From NCBI RefSeq assembly GCF_040394755.1, contig NZ_JBEBRQ010000007.1: 64,000 nucleotides of DNA; one strand, 5' to 3'. Origin of the DNA: Castellaniella defragrans_A. Lineage in GTDB: Bacteria > Pseudomonadota > Gammaproteobacteria > Burkholderiales > Burkholderiaceae_B. Position numbers and translations under genes: made by a program. Shown in pieces: positions 60,438 through 64,000 of the stretch. The notes under the pieces were generated by a model. It was given only the letters and a program-made list of their open reading frames with translations, was not told where the DNA came from and ran no database searches. Position 1 is the stretch's first letter. Every line of letters starts with the position of its first letter.

Positions 60438-61633
60438 GCAGTCCGAACGGGCGCGCCATTCCCCGCACCGTGTGGATGCTGGGTCTGGTCAGCCTGTTCA
60501 TGGACATGTCCTCGGAATTGATCCACAGCCTGCTGCCTATTTTTCTGGTATCGGGGCTGGGGGCGAGCATGCTGGCCGTGGGCGTGATCGAAGGCGTGGC
60601 CGAGGCAGCCTCGCTGGTCGTCAAGATTTTTTCGGGGGCCATCAGCGATTTCCTCGGACGCCGCAAGGGCCTGCTGCTGGCTGGCTACGGCCTGGCCGCG
60701 CTCAGCAAACCTTTATTTCCCCTGGCTGCTTCGGTGGATATGGTGTTCGGCGCGCGGTTCATCGACCGGATCGGCAAGGGAATCCGAGGTGCGCCGCGCG
60801 ATGCGCTCATCGCCGATGTGACTCCGCCATCGATTCGGGGCGCGGCCTTTGGCTTGCGGCAGTCCATGGATACGGTGGGCGCCGTGCTCGGCCCGGGCCT
60901 GGCGATCCTCTATATGTTGGTATTCACGGATGTCCGGATGGTCCTGTGGCTTGCGGTGGTGCCGGCTGCTGCGGCGATGGTGCTGCTGGTCTGGGGGGTC
61001 CACGAGCCGCGCGGCGGCCCGCGCACGGCGCGGCCGTTGCGTTCACCCATCCACTGGCGCGTGGCGCGGGATTTCGAGGCCGCCTATTGGCGGGTCGTGG
61101 TGATCGGTGCCGTCTTTACACTGGCGCGCTTCAGCGAGGCCTTCCTGATTCTGCGCGCGTACGATATGGGCCTGGGCACCGCCTGGGCGCCGCTGGTCAT
61201 GATCGTCATGGCGGTTTTCTTTACCTTGTCGGCCTATCCGGCCGGCTGGTTGTCGGATCGCGTGCCGCGCACCGCCGTGCTGGCGGTCGGGCTTGCGCTG
61301 CTGATTCTGGCCGATCTTGCCCTGGCGGTCGATGGCGGCGGGACGTGGTTCCTGCTGGCGGGGGCTGCGCTCTGGGGACTGCACATGGGATTCAGCCAGG
61401 GCATTCTGGCGGCAATGGTCGCCGATGCGACGCCAGCCGGCCTCAAGGGGACTGCCTTCGGAATCTTCAATCTGGTGGGCGGCGTGTGCGTGCTGCTGGC
61501 GAGCGTGCTGGCGGGGTGGTTGTGGCAGTCCTGGGGAGCCTCATCGACCTTCCTGGCCGGCGCGGCTCTGGCTGTGCTCGCGCTGCTGATTCTGACCGCG
61601 AGCGGGCGCTCCAGGGGTAGCGCCCGCCGCTGA
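60434..61633 (+). CDS. MFS transporter
   Basis: A 399-residue, 12-helix member of the major facilitator superfamily. The opening LVSLFMDMSSELIHSLLPIF and the loop SDFLGRRKGLLLAGYGLAAL with IDRIGKGIRGAPRDALIAD are those of a distinct branch found in many proteobacteria, distantly like drug exporters. Its substrate is unknown. It overlaps rlmD by four bases (ATGA), which ties its expression to a housekeeping operon. It converges on argH, ending 16 bases from it. Confidence 0.85.
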   Translation: MSSPNGRAIPRTVWMLGLVSLFMDMSSELIHSLLPIFLVSGLGASMLAVGVIEGVAEAASLVVKIFSGAISDFLGRRKGLLLAGYGLAALSKPLFPLAASVDMVFGARFIDRIGKGIRGAPRDALIADVTPPSIRGAAFGLRQSMDTVGAVLGPGLAILYMLVFTDVRMVLWLAVVPAAAAMVLLVWGVHEPRGGPRTARPLRSPIHWRVARDFEAAYWRVVVIGAVFTLARFSEAFLILRAYDMGLGTAWAPLVMIVMAVFFTLSAYPAGWLSDRVPRTAVLAVGLALLILADLALAVDGGGTWFLLAGAALWGLHMGFSQGILAAMVADATPAGLKGTAFGIFNLVGGVCVLLASVLAGWLWQSWGASSTFLAGAALAVLALLILTASGRSRGSARR

Positions 61634-61649
61634 AATAGCGGTATGCCGG

Positions 61650-63068
61650 TCAGCGCGCCTCGTCCAGGATACGTTTTGCCTCGGCGCGTACACGCTCGGG
61701 CGCGGTGCCGCCGATGTGCTTGCGCGCCGCCACCGAGCCTTCGAGGGTCAGGACCTGGAACACATCCTCGCCGATGGCGGCGTGGAATCCGCGCAGCGCC
61801 TCCAGGCTCAGGTCGGCCAGGTCGCAGCCGCGCTCCTCGCAGGTGCGCACGGCCAGGGCCACGGTTTCGTGCGCGTCGCGAAAGGGCACGCCTTTCTTGA
61901 CGAGATAGTCGGCCAGGTCGGTGGCGGTGGCGTAGCCCTGTAGCGCCGCGCTGCGCATGGCCTCGGCCTTGACGCGCACACCGCCGATCATGTCGACGAA
62001 GATCGTCAGCGTGTCGCGGATGGTGTCGGCGGTGTCGAACAGGCCTTCCTTGTCTTCCTGGTTGTCCTTGTTGTAGGCCAGGGGCTGGCCTTTCATCAGG
62101 GTCAGCAGGGCGACCAGATGGCCGTTGACGCGCCCGGTCTTGCCGCGCGCGAGTTCCGGGACATCGGGATTCTTTTTCTGGGGCATGATCGAGCTGCCGG
62201 TGCAGAAGCGGTCGGCCAGATCGATGAAGCCCACGCGCGGGCTCATCCACAGCACCAGTTCCTCGGACAGGCGCGAGATGTGCGTCATGATCAGGGCTGC
62301 CGCCGCGCAGAATTCGATCGCGAAGTCGCGGTCGGACACGGCGTCGAGCGAGTTGCGGCAGACCTCGTCGAAGCCCAGGGCGCGGGCGACGCGTTCACGG
62401 TCGATGGGATAGCTGGTGCCGGCCAGGGCGGCGGCGCCCAGTGGCAGGCGGTTGACGCGGCGGCGGCAGTCGGCCAGGCGTTCAGCATCGCGGCCGAACA
62501 TTTCGGCATAGGCGAGTAGATGATGGCCGAAGGTGACCGGCTGGGCGACCTGCAGGTGGGTGAAACCGGGCAGGATGGTGTCCGCGTGCGTCAGGGCCAG
62601 TTCGGCCAGCCGCGCGCGCAGCGCGCGCAGCAGTCCGGTCGACAGGTCGATTTCGTGGCGCAGCCACAGGCGGATGTCGGTGGCTACCTGATCATTGCGC
62701 GAGCGGCCGGTGTGCAGCCGTTTGCCGGCATCGCCGATGAGTTCGACCAGACGCTTTTCGATGTTCAGGTGCACGTCTTCGAGGTCCAGCGACCAGGTGA
62801 AGCGGCCCGCCTGGATTTCCTCGAGGATGGCGGCCATGCCGCGCTGGATGTCGGCGAGGTCCTGGGCGCTGATGAGGCCGATGGACGCCAGCATCTCGGC
62901 ATGCGCGAGCGAACCCTGGATGTCGAAGGCGGCCATGCGCTGGTCGAACCCGACCGAAGCGGTATAGCGCTTGACCAAGTCCGAAACCGGCTCGGAAAAA
63001 CGCGCGGACCAGGCCTGCGATTTGTTGTCGAACTGGTTATGGGGGGAGGGGGGATTGGTATTTGCCAT
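61650..63068 (-). CDS. argH: argininosuccinate lyase
   Basis: A 472-residue member of the fumarase/aspartase superfamily that splits argininosuccinate into arginine and fumarate, the last step of arginine synthesis. Conserved parts are HTGRSRNDQVATDIRLWLR (about 114-132), GFTHLQVAQPVTFGHHLLAY (about 160) and the signature GSSIMPQKKNPDVPEL (about 290) that carries the catalytic serine. ATG 63068 is chosen; an in-frame extension upstream to 63185 looks untypical. It is divergent from the P-II gene. Confidence 0.94.
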   Translation of the reverse strand: MANTNPPSPHNQFDNKSQAWSARFSEPVSDLVKRYTASVGFDQRMAAFDIQGSLAHAEMLASIGLISAQDLADIQRGMAAILEEIQAGRFTWSLDLEDVHLNIEKRLVELIGDAGKRLHTGRSRNDQVATDIRLWLRHEIDLSTGLLRALRARLAELALTHADTILPGFTHLQVAQPVTFGHHLLAYAEMFGRDAERLADCRRRVNRLPLGAAALAGTSYPIDRERVARALGFDEVCRNSLDAVSDRDFAIEFCAAAALIMTHISRLSEELVLWMSPRVGFIDLADRFCTGSSIMPQKKNPDVPELARGKTGRVNGHLVALLTLMKGQPLAYNKDNQEDKEGLFDTADTIRDTLTIFVDMIGGVRVKAEAMRSAALQGYATATDLADYLVKKGVPFRDAHETVALAVRTCEERGCDLADLSLEALRGFHAAIGEDVFQVLTLEGSVAARKHIGGTAPERVRAEAKRILDEAR

Positions 63069-63193
63069 AGTGGCGGAATTATAAAGGCTCGGGGCTTGCC
63101 CGGTTGCCAACGCGCGCTGCCCGGCTGGCCGGTGCGTTATATTTGAGTTTTCCGGCGGGTTTGGATTTGGATACCACGATGGCACAGCACGAC

Positions 63194-63532
63194 ATGAAGC
63201 AGATCACCGCGATCATCAAACCGTTCAAGCTCGATGAGGTGCGCGAGGCTTTGTCGGAACTTGGCGTCAATGGCCTCACGGTCATCGAGGTCAAGGGTTT
63301 CGGGCGCCAGAAGGGGCATACCGAGCTCTACCGCGGCGCGGAATATGTCGTCGATTTCCTGCCCAAGATCCGTATCGATGTGGTGGTGGCGGCCGATCAG
63401 GTCGAGACCATGATCGAGGCCATCATCAAGGCCGCGCATACGGGCAAGATCGGTGACGGCAAGATCTTCGTCACGCCGGTCGAGCAGGCGGTGCGCATCC
63501 GCACGGGGGAAAGCGGCATCGAAGCCCTGTAG
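63194..63532 (+). CDS. glnB: P-II family nitrogen regulatory protein
   Basis: From ATG 63194 the product has 112 residues, the standard P-II length, and opens MKQITAIIKPFKLDEVREAL. Tyr51, the residue uridylylated by GlnD, lies in the T-loop GHTELYRGAEYVVDF, and the C-terminal signature TGKIGDGKIFVTPVEQAVRI is intact. It senses 2-oxoglutarate, ATP/ADP and glutamine. An ATG at 63179 would add five residues. No amtB gene follows, so it is more likely GlnB-like than GlnK-like. The next gene starts seven bases after its stop. Confidence 0.93.
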   Translation: MKQITAIIKPFKLDEVREALSELGVNGLTVIEVKGFGRQKGHTELYRGAEYVVDFLPKIRIDVVVAADQVETMIEAIIKAAHTGKIGDGKIFVTPVEQAVRIRTGESGIEAL

Positions 63533-63539
63533 CGCCTTT

Positions 63540-64000
63540 ATGGAACCCGTTCGCATCTCCAAGCTGATGGCCCAGCGCGGCCTGTGCTCGCGCCGCGAGG
63601 CCGACGCCTACATCGAGCGCGGCTGGGTCCGCGTCGATGGCGTGATCGTCCGCGAGCTGGGCAGCAAAGCCGCCCCCACGGCCCGCATCACGCTCGAGCG
63701 TCAGGCCGAGCGCCGCCAGACCGGCAAGATCACCATCATCCTCAACAAGCCCGTCGGCTATGTCTCGCACCAGTCCGACAAGGGCTACCGGACGGCGGCC
63801 TCGCTGATCCAGGCGCGCACCCAGTATCATGCGGGCCGTGGCGGGCCGGTGTTCGACCCCGCGCACTTGCGGGGTCTGGCGCCCGCCGGGCGCCTGGACA
63901 TCGATTCCCAGGGCCTGCTGGTGCTGACCCAGGACGGCCGGATCGCGCGCCGCCTCATCGGCGAGGACTCCGACCTGGAAAAGGAGTATCTCGTGCGCGT
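63540..64000 (+). CDS. RsuA/RluB-family pseudouridine synthase, partial at window edge
   Basis: The frame opens at ATG 63540 and is open to the window end (153 codons). An S4 RNA-binding domain covers about residues 4-60 (RISKLMAQRGLCSRREADAYI, then GWVRVDGVIV). The synthase domain follows with LNKPVGYVSHQSDKG and the catalytic aspartate in PAGRLDIDSQGLLVLTQDGR, ending with LEKEYLVRV. It isomerises a uridine in rRNA. Which of RluB, RluE, RluF or RsuA it is cannot be settled from the N-terminal half. Confidence 0.88.
   Translation, partial: MEPVRISKLMAQRGLCSRREADAYIERGWVRVDGVIVRELGSKAAPTARITLERQAERRQTGKITIILNKPVGYVSHQSDKGYRTAASLIQARTQYHAGRGGPVFDPAHLRGLAPAGRLDIDSQGLLVLTQDGRIARRLIGEDSDLEKEYLVR

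Noticed and set aside
1..64000. CRISPR arrays or rRNA genes
   Set aside because: No series of regularly spaced direct repeats and no rRNA-like stretch was seen on either strand.

Overview
The window looks like chromosomal DNA of a high-GC betaproteobacterium of the order Burkholderiales, most likely family Alcaligenaceae (the Bordetella/Achromobacter/Castellaniella neighbourhood). The reasons are the gene order recC-recB-recD, the surE-pcm-nlpD cluster, a 112-residue P-II protein next to argH, and the protein-level character of the housekeeping genes. This is a judgement from gene content; no database search was run.

Bases 1 to about 4000 are accessory DNA. A tyrosine integrase reads leftwards off the window and its frame loses family character just after the HDLRRT box. 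To its right lies the 3' half of a tRNA-Pro(GGG) gene that has no 5' half, which is an attachment-site scar, followed by the terminator expected behind a tRNA. Beyond that are remnants (a RelE-family toxin without its N-terminus, a fragment of a small conserved protein), a compact HAD phosphatase and two overlapping genes of unknown function. The repeats beside the integrase occur again on the far side of the tRNA scar, which suggests more than one integration at this site.

Bases 4034 to 11031 hold a ClC chloride transporter, a Tag-like DNA glycosylase without the usual zinc ligands, and an MHS-family 2-oxoglutarate/dicarboxylate permease divergent from a DctS/DctR-type two-component system. 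A perfect 20-bp palindrome sits between the permease and the kinase. A small gamma-glutamylcyclotransferase-like gene closes this part.

Bases 11191 to 27357 form a fatty-acid degradation block. A PsrA-like TetR repressor with a matching operator leads a forward operon: fadE, thiolase, fadJ, fadL, a hotdog-type protein, fadD and a chalcone-isomerase-like protein. It converges on a second set (thiolase, FadN-type fusion enzyme, acyl-CoA dehydrogenase) in the order of the Bacillus fadNAE genes. A bidirectional terminator separates the two. Together they cover outer-membrane uptake, CoA activation and two parallel beta-oxidation routes.

Bases 27580 to 35298 carry a LysR regulator, a TenA thiaminase II, a YadGH-type ABC exporter divergent from a BaeSR-like two-component system followed by a Spy-like periplasmic chaperone, an NlpC/P60 lipoprotein and the PLP-homeostasis protein YggS. 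Bases 35485 to 44734 are recC, recB and recD, with 1-4 base overlaps.

Bases 44841 to 64000 are mostly tightly packed housekeeping genes: an acyl-CoA synthetase, the NAD(P)HX repair enzyme, a HAD hydrolase, a single open frame joining tRNA deaminase TadA to an LD-carboxypeptidase through a His/Cys-rich linker, an ABC-F ATPase, YigZ, a purine permease, tsaD, plsY, surE-pcm-nlpD (with no rpoS after it), a 3'-5' exonuclease, rlmD, an MFS transporter, argH, a P-II signalling gene and the start of an RsuA-family pseudouridine synthase. The most unusual items are the TadA-LdcA fusion, the missing rpoS, the replaced FadJ C-terminus and the layered tRNA-Pro integration site.
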